The position numbers and the translations under genes are program-made. 64,000 nucleotides of DNA from Paralvinella palmiformis. Taxonomy: Eukaryota > Annelida > Polychaeta > Terebellida > Alvinellidae. The stretch covers positions 1 to 64,000 of the forward strand of contig JAODUP010000408.1 in assembly GCA_025642065.1 (NCBI GenBank), in the 5' to 3' direction. This document shows positions 45,713-56,125 of this stretch, piece after piece (the stretch's first letter is position 1; the number at the start of each line of letters is the position of its first letter). A model generated the notes under the pieces. The model ran no database searches. It was not told the DNA's origin and saw only the letters and a list, made by a program, of their open reading frames with translations.

Positions 45713-45715
45713 GAG
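45110..45715. repeat. compound minisatellite, GTGGGTAACACACA(CA)n(GA)n
   Basis: About 13 units, each a CA run, a GA run and the invariant joint GTGGGTAA. Between about 45460 and 45545 the pattern is disturbed by G and A homopolymers. All long frames here are artefacts. Confidence 0.9.
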
Positions 45716-45719
45716 ACCC

Positions 45720-46226
45720 ATATACTTTGACCGAGTGTCATCTTTACTCACCCACTTTACGTGTTGCTAATCTCTAGCGTCACACTATATACTTGTAAGA
45801 AGTTCTAATCTCAACAGTATACTCACTACTGTATGGAGGTCACAGTACGACTGGCTGGACTGTCTAAGTGTTATATAGTGATATATCCTCGGGTCGACAG
45901 CGAAACTTTAGTCTACGACATATATATATATATATCACATTAGCTTAACACGTACTCTATCTCTCATGCAGTAGTACTATTGGTAAATGTGTCTTTATTA
46001 TACTTATAAATATATAGTGACACATCCTGTAGCGTATATGTGTGTGTGTGTGTGTGTGTGTGTTAGCCAGCCAATACGCGGTCAGAGTTTGTGATTGAGT
46101 TGTGTGTGTGTGTGTGTGTTAGTAGACCACGAGAGGCGTGAAACATGGTGACAATGAGTGTGAACTATAGTAGGTGGTTTATGATAAACAACTCTTGACC
46201 GGTCTGTCGCTTCCGCTCACGCACAA

Positions 46227-46257
<31 letters not shown>

Positions 46258-46396
46258 CACACAATATGGGATGGTTAGCATACAAACTTATTCGAACACA
46301 CCAAAAATCCCAACATAAACATCCTATGTGTTGACAATGTTAACTGGAGATGACTACCGGACTTTGTTAGCTTGTGGATCTCTCTCTCTCTCTGCA

Positions 46397-46427
<31 letters not shown>

Positions 46428-46746
46428 ACGCGCACGCGCGGGCGCGAATTGATCATCATCACATGTGGAGATACAACAACAGGAACTTAGACGGACAAAT
46501 AAGTCTCAGTGGACCAAAAGCCGCTAATAGCATCATTATCATTAATCAACAAAGATTATTACATAGAACTCAACAACAACAACAACAATAAGAACCATAA
46601 CAACAAGATCGCCTCAAACGACACCTCAAACAATGACCATTCTCAATGACATCACAGCTTACAAATAACATAATCTTATTACGTCATCACACACGTAATT
46701 ACCTTAAGTCAGCCTAACAACAAAGGAGTGATCTACAAAGTACCTA

Positions 46747-46786
<40 letters not shown>

Positions 46787-46860
46787 CTCTCCAGATGATA
46801 TCCGCTGATACCTGTTCAGCCCCATGAAGTATCACGCCGCGATGTCTATAATAAGCAGCT
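45720..46860. other. gene-free stretch with short tandem repeats
   Basis: GT runs near 46036-46062 and 46100-46120, CA near 46228-46262, CT near 46380-46420, (CAA)n near 46570-46590 and (GAT)n at about 46746-46787. No exon. Confidence 0.5.
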
Positions 46861-47270
46861 ATATACACGTGAGCCAAAGTCCGCCAGATTCAGGATTTTC
46901 GCCCTCGTCGTATCCAGAATGCTCCGAGTCGACCGGATCTGGGGAGCGGTAGTAACGCGCCAGACGTCCGCTGATAATTTCGATTGTTATTCTAAATTTA
47001 GTGGAAGCCGCTTGTCACTGACGCCATCTAGCGGCCGGCCAACGAACGCCAAACAGGAAGTGCGCTCCTACGTTCGGCCGGAAATAAAGAACGAGCGATA
47101 AGTATTTATAAAAACCCGCTGCTGCCCACCTCCCCCCGTCCCTCCCTCCGTTCGTTCGGAGTTATCTGCCCGACTTCCAAGAAGTTTGTCACTCGAGTTG
47201 GCAACCGAACGGGATCTCACGTACTCCGCCAACTATCCGGACTCCGTCGGGATCCGTGACGGCCTCGTGT
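46861..47270 (+). promoter_or_regulatory. candidate TATA promoter in a GC-rich patch
   Basis: The local base composition rises in G+C around a clear TATAAAAA at 47107-47114, followed about 30 bp later by a pyrimidine-rich stretch (CCCCCCGTCCCTCCC). A CTCF-like CCGCTAGATGGCG lies on the minus strand at 47034-47022. No downstream coding exon was identified, so the gene it might serve is unknown. Confidence 0.35.
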
Positions 47271-47459
47271 TATAGGTCGAGAAAAGAAGCCACGCGCGCG
47301 TGGGGTAGACCTTTTTGAGAGACGTTCCACATTTGTGGGTCGGTCTTTTGTGGGGACGCATCGGCCATTGTTTCCTTTAGGCTCGACTGAGACACACGAC
47401 CGAAAGGCTGTTGCTTCTCAGGGCGGTAAACGATCCGGGCCGAAGCTTTCCATTGATAG

Positions 47460-47550
47460 CTGAAACGTCTCACACCTCTAGACAAAATCGGGACTCGATC
47501 CCCCGGCCAGTAGATCTGTACTACAGCGCGTTACCAACTGTGCCCCATTT
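47460..47550 (-). repeat. tRNA-like segment, possible SINE head
   Basis: On the minus strand GGGGCACAGTTGGTAACGCG is followed by GGGGATCGAGTCCCGATTTT, resembling A and B boxes. Acceptor arms do not pair over a tRNA length. Confidence 0.35.
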
Positions 47551-47714
47551 GGTTAATGCTCGTTATATATACATATACGTGCATCTTTATTCAATTCAAA
47601 TTCAATTCAAATGGTTTATTTCAACATTCAAAATACATCATTTTATTGATAGCAAACGCCTATAGAATGTTGAAAAGGAGGCTGCTTGAAGTACTGCTTA
47701 TATAATGCATCCCC

Positions 47715-47752
<38 letters not shown>

Positions 47753-47886
47753 TGTATTTAACCTTATAACAACTCATTTGCACCTTGATACACAGAATCT
47801 TTCACACAACATAGTATAGAAATGAACTGCACCACAAATGTTTAACATAAACATTATAGTCATTGTACAAGGTGATAAGACGAGAT

Positions 47887-48670
47887 AACACACACACACG
47901 TACGTATGCACGTCTGTATATGAACGTGTCTCTGCCAGATATCGACCTAATATTGATAGAAACTATCGTACTATACATCCCAAGTTATCTGTCCGTAAAT
48001 ATGTTATAAAGGGAGTAGTAACGTTTCCTTTAGTTGGAGGCTGTTTTGGCTCGGCGAGAATATTTTACCAATTTAGAAATATTACCTCAAAATATTCCGT
48101 TTTTTTCCAAAAGGCGGAAAACAGTTGTCTCTTCCGCTTTCTCATTTAAGAGCGAAGAATTTATGAGCTGATTTGTTTTTATAATTTTGTTCGATTAGAC
48201 TGACACGACAAAATAGTGCTAGTCACAAATCGGTTACCTTTTCGTTTAGGTTTCACGACTAAATTGTTTACTTATTTATTTGTGGAAATATTCGGGGTTT
48301 TTCCTCTCAGTTTTGGTCGTCTTGTTTTAGACATGTGGTGTCGTTGGTATCTACCACCTACCGTCACAGTCTCTCTCTGTCTCTCCCCCCCTCTCTCTCT
48401 CTCTCTGTCTGTGTGTGTGTGTGTGTGTGGTACAGAGATTGTTAAACGCGGACACAAACTGCAGATGCACATCTACCAGATGGTTGTTTGTTCCTCTTTC
48501 TGTCGAATGATGAATTCTTCATAACATATATGTAAATAACAGAGCACAAGTCAACATAAACCTCTCAGAGAGAGAGAGAGAGAGCTAGATGGCGTCTGGC
48601 ATGGAAATTGGTCCATAGTTATTCGGGTGTTGTCGTTGTCCCGTTCCGGATTTCTCTATGGATGTTTTTC
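47887..48670 (+). repeat. repeat G, copy A (~780 bp)
   Basis: Nearly identical to 51963-52745 in the same orientation, from ACGTACGTATGCACGTCTG to TTCTCTATGGATGTTTTTC. Differences are a few substitutions and microsatellite lengths. Its 5' edge is in a CA run, so it is shorter than copy B. A conserved ORF of about 100 codons in both is explained by recent duplication. Confidence 0.9.
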
Positions 48671-48967
48671 GCCGACGACCAGAGGTCCGGAAAAGCGCCG
48701 ATCCTGACTAACAGCACGTCATCTAGTCAAAGTTCTTCTCAGGCATTTTGTCGATGATAACGACGGCTTTAGGATAACTTCGTAGACGACAACTGGAAAT
48801 GACCTGTAACAATTTGGACTGAACGAATCCCGGTTAATAAGTCAGTTTAGATAGAGGGGATAACGGATTAATTTTGATAAGATAGCGTGATGACACCAAG
48901 CGGATGTAACTACAGGAAATAGATATTAAATTAAAAAATCCCACGACAGCTATTTTTTCCCCTCATA

Positions 48968-49165
48968 GTCCATTCCTCCACGTGGTGAAGGGGGCTTTTC
49001 TGTCTCAGTGATCCGGAAAGCTATGCTAGGATGAGCTTTGGCTTCTGTTTATAGGGACACACAAGCTGGACTGGTCAATGGGTAGAGAGGTTACAGTGAT
49101 ATGAACTAAGGGCGAGGTAACAGGTCCCTCGAATGCTGAGGTCAGAGGTATTGGGTCGCACGGTA
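48968..49165 (+). repeat. repeat E, copy 1
   Basis: Contains GTCTCAGTGATCCGGAAAGC, then TTTGGCTTCTGTT and GAGGTCAGAGGTATTG. These match the reverse complement of 57720-57925. Family unknown. Confidence 0.7.
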
Positions 49166-49355
49166 CTCTCTAATAGACCATAGTTACACGTATTAACAAA
49201 TAATATATTATCACATTAGTCAAGAAGCGAACGATAAGAAGGATTTGTTTATTTTAATCTTGTACGTTGATAATTATAATAAACTCTTACAACGAAATGT
49301 ACATCCTGTAGGTTCTGATTATAACAGCTCCAGATGGCTACAACTGATCCATATT

Positions 49356-49404
<49 letters not shown>

Positions 49405-49933
49405 ATTGTTTTCAAATATATCATATGCTATTTATTTGACTATTTATTATTATTATTATTATTAAAATAAAGAAATGATTATCATATCTATACACATTAA
49501 AACTACAATAAGAACAGTTATCATTTCTAAGACAAATTCTAAATATTTAATTTTACTTCTTTAATACAGAAATCAGCATCTACCCAACATCTTACATTTG
49601 CTAATTTTAACACACTAAGAGACATGTCACACACACGTGTATGGTGTGAATAATTCAATTATGTGAGTGTGTACTCAAAAATGTGTGTGTGTATTCCTCA
49701 AAAAGATACTTTATTGAGTGCTAAAAGAACTCAAATAACACAGGGAGCACCAGTTAATCATCATATAGTTTTGCTACCCGACGACTGTACTTTCTGGCGA
49801 ACATATTTATATAGATATATCTGGATATGGTAATTAATTTGAGTATCTAATCTGTCGTCAATAATTCCCCCTACTAAAACATTTCCAGGTAAACTTCGAC
49901 GAAAGATTGATATCTCGTAAGCAGCGCGGGCCA

Positions 49934-49968
<35 letters not shown>

Positions 49969-50690
49969 AGGTGAAACACGTATCTCCATATTTCTCTTTT
50001 AAATTATACACGTCAAAGAAATTCTTCGTCATTAAGACATTTATGGGTAACTGGTGCCATTTAAAATTTCTTGAAAACAAGAACGAACAGAAAGTTGTGT
50101 CAGTTTCTGATGTTTAAGGAAACTTATACTTAAGAACATTGTCTACTCGCGATGCTGACCTTATACCTTGGGCGTATAGCTCTAAACGTAAATGAAAAGC
50201 TGGTAGCCTCGGGTTGAAGAAACATACTGCTGAAACAGATGACACCACGATACGATCTCTAGGACAGTGCTCTACTACCCGTGCTACTTGAGGTTTATGG
50301 CCGCGACTGGAGATATATCGTGATAGTTGTGGTAGAATATACATCATAATGTACTCATTCATCAGTTCAAAGTTATAACAATGAATAATAGGCTGCGTTA
50401 TGACAAAGTAAATCGTAATTCCACAATCAGCAGTATCATCAACATTTCCCTTCATAAAGCCGGAAATGCTATTTTCTGATCATAAACGTTATTATTAGAT
50501 ACCCTGTCAGGTGTAATAATATGTTTGCTAATAAAAATGCTGATCGTTGCCAATTTTAGAAACCAAATATAGACTGCTATAAAGGTTTAGTCATGGATTT
50601 ACTCACTTTTCAGCAACAGCGAAGTTTTAAATAGTTCGTGTTCGTCAACACATTGTATAATTCACAGATTTATACTTTTTACAATAAATA
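49166..50690. other. gene-free stretch
   Basis: AT run at about 49359-49402, TTA run near 49447-49464 and GA run near 49935-49968. No exon is supported. Confidence 0.5.
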
Positions 50691-50696
50691 TTAAAT

Positions 50697-50925
50697 AATA
50701 ATAATAATAATATGTGATATTTATATAACGCCCTATTGAGCTAGAAGCTGCTCTAAGGTGCTTTACAATATTATTTACAATATTATTATCACTGACTCAG
50801 ACCTGTTTCCAACCAGCACACATATCTCAACTCCCAAGGGAGCATACAATGCATGCTGCCATTATAGGCGCAAAGCGTTACTCACAAACACATAGCCATA
50901 ACGTCCCGTCAGGTAACTACAAAAA
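50697..50925 (-). repeat. SINE family B copy, head-truncated
   Basis: ATATAACGCCCTATTGAGCT to GTCCCGTCAGGTAACTAC matches 57357-57556 closely. Orientation is inferred from the tRNA-like head of the 57.6-kb copy. Confidence 0.75.
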
Positions 50926-51175
50926 AACTGATGATCTCTTTAAACCCATTAAGTCGTGATCAGGCGTAGAGATCGAACTAGAGATCGATTAGACATATTT
51001 AGTATAAATAGACAATAGTACCTTTGAGAAGTTATTTGTTTATTTTGTTAATCGTGTGTGTCAATATCATTGAAATGTTGACCTATCTGACCTAAAGTCC
51101 GATATCATCAAATCAAGAACAGAGGACTTAATTATTGCTGAGTTTATAAATTATGAAACACTTTAGTCCAATATA

Positions 51176-51230
<55 letters not shown>

Positions 51231-51689
51231 GCATATCTAATGTTCGGAACATTAGCGCCTACTACTGTGTTTTTATTTCAGTTAAATCACTCTAGTGAGT
51301 CCATACTAACTAAGTGTACATTCTCTTTGTTATGGACAAACTGTAATGTTTGTTAACACGCTGAGGGTATATAAAAGGCTTAGCTTTTCACTTAGGTTAG
51401 AGAAGATCTCCGACGCCAGACTAATCGGACGTGTACCGATATATATGGTTCATATAGGTATGATTTATTTAGTGATTCGAACCCAGAATAAAGCTGAGGT
51501 CAGCATCTGAGATGTCGAAATATTTTATATGCAGGTTTCTTTTGGACCACAGAAAATTACTGTTGAATGTAAACTGTGGTGTCAAAATAGTTTATGATAT
51601 GTATGTAGCAAGTCACCATTGAACCACACGCACGTCTTGTTTGTTGCGAGCTGTGGTATCAAATGGTATGTTTTTTACGTGCTTCCGCT
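50926..51689. other. gene-free stretch
   Basis: CT then AT run at about 51178-51230; otherwise unremarkable. Confidence 0.45.
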
Positions 51690-52745
51690 TTTTGTACGTA
51701 GCCTGCATGTAGCCGCTTTCCTGTGGGCGTGACATATTTGTCGCGTACGAAAAGCGAATTAGCTGGTTCCCACAGGCTGATGAGTAGACCAGACACATAC
51801 TTAGGTATACGCACACATTTATCAATATGTGGAGGTATGGAACATTTTATTTTTAGATTAATGTATGTATAGTTATTTGTATTTAGATTTATGGAGGTAT
51901 GTCTCGAAGGATGTTTAGATATGTTGATGCTCTGTGCCTGTTGCCTCTTTATGTGTACCCTAAAACACACACACACACACACGTACGTATGCACGTCTGT
52001 ATATGAACGTGTCTCTGCCAGATATCGACCTAATATTGATAGAAACTATCGTACTATACATCCCAAGTTATCTGTCCGTAAATATGTTATAAAGGGAGTA
52101 GTAACGTTTCCTTTAGTTGTAGGCTGTTTTGGCTCGGCGAGAATATTTTACCAATTTAGAAATATTACCTCAAAATATTCCGTTTTTTTCCAAAAGGCGG
52201 AAAACAGTTGTCTCTTCCGCTTTCTCATTTAAGAGCGAAGAATTTATGAGCTGATTTGTTTTTATAATTTTGTTCGATTAGACTGACACGACAAAATAGT
52301 GCTAGTCACAAATCGGTTACCTTTTCGTTTAGGTTTCACGACTAAATTGTTTACTTATTTATTTGTGGAAATATTCGGGGTTTTTCCTCTCAGTTTTGGT
52401 CGTCTTGTTTTAGACATGTGGTGTCGTTGGTATCTACCACCTACCGTCACAGTCTCTCTCTGTCTCCCCCCCCCCCTCTCTCTCTGTGTCTGTGTGTGTG
52501 GTACAGAGATTGTTAAACGCAGACACAAACTGCAGATGCACATCTACCAGATGGTTGTTTGTTCCTCTTTCTGTCGAATGATGAATTCTTCATAACATAT
52601 ATGTAAATAACAGAGCACAAGTCAACATAAACCTCTCAGAGAGAGAGAGAGAGAGAGAGCTAGATGGCGTCTGGCATGGAAATTGGTCCATAGTTATTCG
52701 GGTGTTGTCGTTGTCCCGTTCCGGATTTCTCTATGGATGTTTTTC
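51690..52745 (+). repeat. repeat G, copy B (longer)
   Basis: The 3' 780 bp duplicates copy A. The 5' part (51690-51970) matches the inverted fragment at 32640-32930. Its right edge joins directly to Gypsy-like coding remnants, which are cut at that point. Confidence 0.85.
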
Positions 52746-53560
52746 TTCCCGGAGACTTGAGCGTTGAAATCTCCACATATTTGTATTGCTTTCTTTGAAC
52801 TGTAGGCGTATATCGCACGTTGACGTGGTTTTAATTTTGCTTTGAAAGTATGTGCTTTAAACCATTTACTACTGATTGTGCTTACATCAGAACCAGATTC
52901 AATAATCCCTTCCACCAATAAAAACTTCATCCGTCATTTGTTTATGTTCGTGTATTGTAAAAAACACAGTCGCTATTGTTCCGATCAAAATCAATATTGC
53001 TAACTTGCTACATCGTTTTATTTGACCTTTTATCATTAACGTATTTTGACATCTTTGTTTTACAAACTTTTGCAGTGTCCGATACGACCACATTTACAGC
53101 AGGTTTTATCCTTTTGGTGACAGCCCTTCGCATCTTTAACTACTCTGCCACAGCGAAAACATTGCTCGAGCTATTTTTATGGGTTAAAACTTCTAATGTC
53201 AATTGTTGTTCTTCTAATTGTTGTTCTCTAATATTATCATCTTCTTGATTTTCGTAGCCGCCATGTACTTACTAATTTCCGTAACCGTGTGAAAATAATA
53301 TAGAATCGAATTGTCGTCTGCTTGTCACGATCGGCGAAACATGGTGCGTTCAAAAGACTGATTATGAGGTCGGTTTGAAGTACGAGATTAATTTCTCTCT
53401 TGCCATCATATACGTATCACTTGTATCCATCAGCGTTTCAGATATTTTCTGTATGTAACCACCAGATACATGCAAAAATATAGCTCTTCTCTGTTTTTCA
53501 TCTCCGAAATTCGAAAGCGGTCACGCACACCTCGAACCTTTTACACCACTACGTGGCAAA
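52746..53560 (-). mobile_element. Gypsy-like gag/protease remnant
   Basis: The minus strand shows a gag tail (EINLVLQTDLIISLLNAP near 53400), then a zinc-knuckle pair (CFRCGRVV and CCKCGRIGH near 53160-53075). A retropepsin-type segment with SGSDVSTIS near 52880 follows. That order fits Ty3/Gypsy-like elements. Stops and shifts are present and the RT is missing because the element ends at repeat G. No LTR was identified. Confidence 0.65.
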
Positions 53561-54037
53561 CCACAGAGTGAAACATATAATGTAGGTCCCCGTATTGTAT
53601 CGAACAAGTTCAAACTTAAAAGATGAATATTTGGTTTTTTAAAAGGTACTGAAATCAATGCGAGTGATATTAAGAAGGCTTTTGATTCAAAATACAAATT
53701 TGATCAAATGGTGTAGATTACGGAAGCTAATATATAGTCTGGCCGCACTATAATGTCCTATTCGAAGCCATATCACTCATATTCAGATATTGTGTCTATC
53801 AATGAGTGTTCGAAGTCGCCAAACATCACAGTATTCCTTTTGGCATTTACAACACAGCGTCAGTGTGTATAGTAATTGTCCGACATTCTTTTCCTGAATA
53901 TTTCAGTGTGTTCTTCGATTCCACTGATATACGAAAAGGTGCATGAAAAAAAATCAACAGATACACGTGATGTGGATATTGATGTTACTGTAATCAAAAT
54001 GGTGATGCTGTATCAATCTTCTCCATCAACAATGACG

Positions 54038-54090
54038 GCCCATTTAGTCTACTATGTGCACAAGTGGCCGTAAAACATTAATCATCATCC
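54038..54090 (+). repeat. SINE family A, 3' tail only
   Basis: GGCCCATTTAGTCTACTATG, then TGCACAAGTGGCCGTAAAACATTAATCATCATC: the last ~50 bp of the family with its (ATC) end. Confidence 0.7.
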
Positions 54091-56125
54091 ATCAACAAGA
54101 AATATATCTGCCCCAAAATCTTAACTGCACACTAATCTGACCTTTTTGTTTTGTGGAAGCTCAATCCGAATCCAATTATATATTTTAAAAATCACAGATA
54201 CGTATCACAGTCCATGTTGAAAACTACTTGAAAGGTTTACTCGCTCAATTAATACACATCATTCAGGTGAAAGTGAACTACTAAAAGTTAAGATTTGACA
54301 GTCTTGTATCTGTGCTTGTGTTGCTAATAATCTATCAATCGATCTTCAACATCGATGATTTAGCGGTAATTCAGGATCAAAGGCTCAATACTACGTTTGA
54401 CGACGTCGTATATAACCGATTGATGTCGACAATAAGGATCAAATGTCCATGTCGGTGTCATCACATTTTTGGTTTTCTCCACGCAGGACCCAATAATAAG
54501 ACCAAAGCAATACGCCATATGTACTCGACCTGTAGGTGATATGTGTTGCCTCTCGTACAAGTGAAGATATAACACTTAACAAGATTTACCAGGATATGGT
54601 ACATCATTATATCTATTTGGTAACATCATGGTTTAATCAGACTTGATAGTAAAAATAGTGAATCAATGACGAGTCTGGAAGTGCTGGTATTTTGTTTTAC
54701 CCAAACACATACCACCAAATTGATATTACTGTGCTACACAATGAAGCCATAAATACTGTAACTAACTTAGTTGTTGTTTTTAATTCGAAAATACTTGCGA
54801 AGGTTGATATATATATATATATATATACTATTTTTCAAGACATAGTATACAAGATTTAAATAATAAATCAAGATACTTCTGAAAAGAACATCATATTTAT
54901 GGTACAGCCTTCCCCTCACCCCTTCTAGCTGTCTCATTCGGCTACTTTTATTTAAATTTTAAAAACGTGGGATATCAAGACTATGTACTGGTAATCTGTT
55001 TCTTCTACAAATGAAGTTTTCTTCTACAGGCGTAATATTTATTCGTAGGCTTTTTTGTTTGAAGTGGACATTTTCTGACTGTAAATTTCCAGGACATTTT
55101 TTTAATTTTCCAGGTTGCATGGAAACCGTGTGTGTTAGATTTCACCCCCCCCCCTTCCTTCACACACCTACTTCATTTATTTATTGGATCAGTTTTCTTG
55201 GCATCTTAATTCTCCTTTAGAGGACATATATCAACTGATGTCATTACTATTTTGTGCTTGCATGTTCCATGAAAATGTTGCCTTTAATTTACATGATAAT
55301 ATTTAATGCGATTCGAAGGTTTATAGCATGCATTGTGTGTACAGTTTGGAATAGATTAATTACTTATTGAACGTTTGCAGCCCAGTCCACTAACCAATGC
55401 GTTACTGAAGCACGAACTTACTTATGACAGATGAAGTGGATCAGCGAGAAATTACCTTTGTCCAACAATATTTTGGCATGCCTCGTTCTCTAAATGTATT
55501 TGCACTGTTTGTGTTAAGGCGGATAAAACTAACTTCTGACACATATACCTTATGTTATACAAATCATATCACAGAGCTAGCATTGTCATACATACTTACT
55601 CTTCGGTACAACTATACTCGTCAAGGCATGTCTACAACCAGATTTAAAAGAAATCAAACAATGTTTCTTTTAAGTTTATTCAGGAAAAACTTAAAACAAG
55701 CAAACTGACCATCATTCCATCAAATTTGTGCTTAAAATCTAAATGACCACGAGACAGCCAGAGGTTGACTCAATAAAAACGTGTAACAGTAAGAACACAT
55801 TTTTTGCATATTCATTCACTGCTATATTCACTTGGCAGGTTCACTGCTAGTTTTTTAAATTGGGCCCATCACCAATCAGGAAGTATTGGAAGAAAATTTC
55901 TGCTTTACTGCTGCGTAATTATTCAGCATTAAGCATAAGCAAATAATCATCATCTTCACATACGCATAAAATGTGCAGGAGGCATTCATCATCGTTGACT
56001 CTAACAATCACATACGGGATACAAATTGATAATGTCCCAGTATACATGAACATTGGATGACAAAAGGTCTGCTCCCTTTTTATGGCTTCACATGCCGAGC
56101 TGAATGTGTTGGTGGCCCGAGCTCT
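54091..56125. other. gene-free stretch 3' of MIF
   Basis: AT run at about 54808-54828. No exon is recognised. TTTATT at 55675-55680 could be a distant minus-strand AATAAA for MIF. Confidence 0.4.

Noticed and set aside
45052..45751. Long Cys-Val / Ser-Leu ORFs that look membrane-like
   Set aside because: Products of CA/GA dinucleotide runs in several frames at once.
48216..52595. Conserved ~100-codon ORF in both repeat G copies
   Set aside because: Identity reflects recent duplication; the ORF runs through CT/GT microsatellites of different length and shows no family features.
55424..55708. 94-codon ORF as a host exon
   Set aside because: No recognisable domain, no splice context, composition like background.
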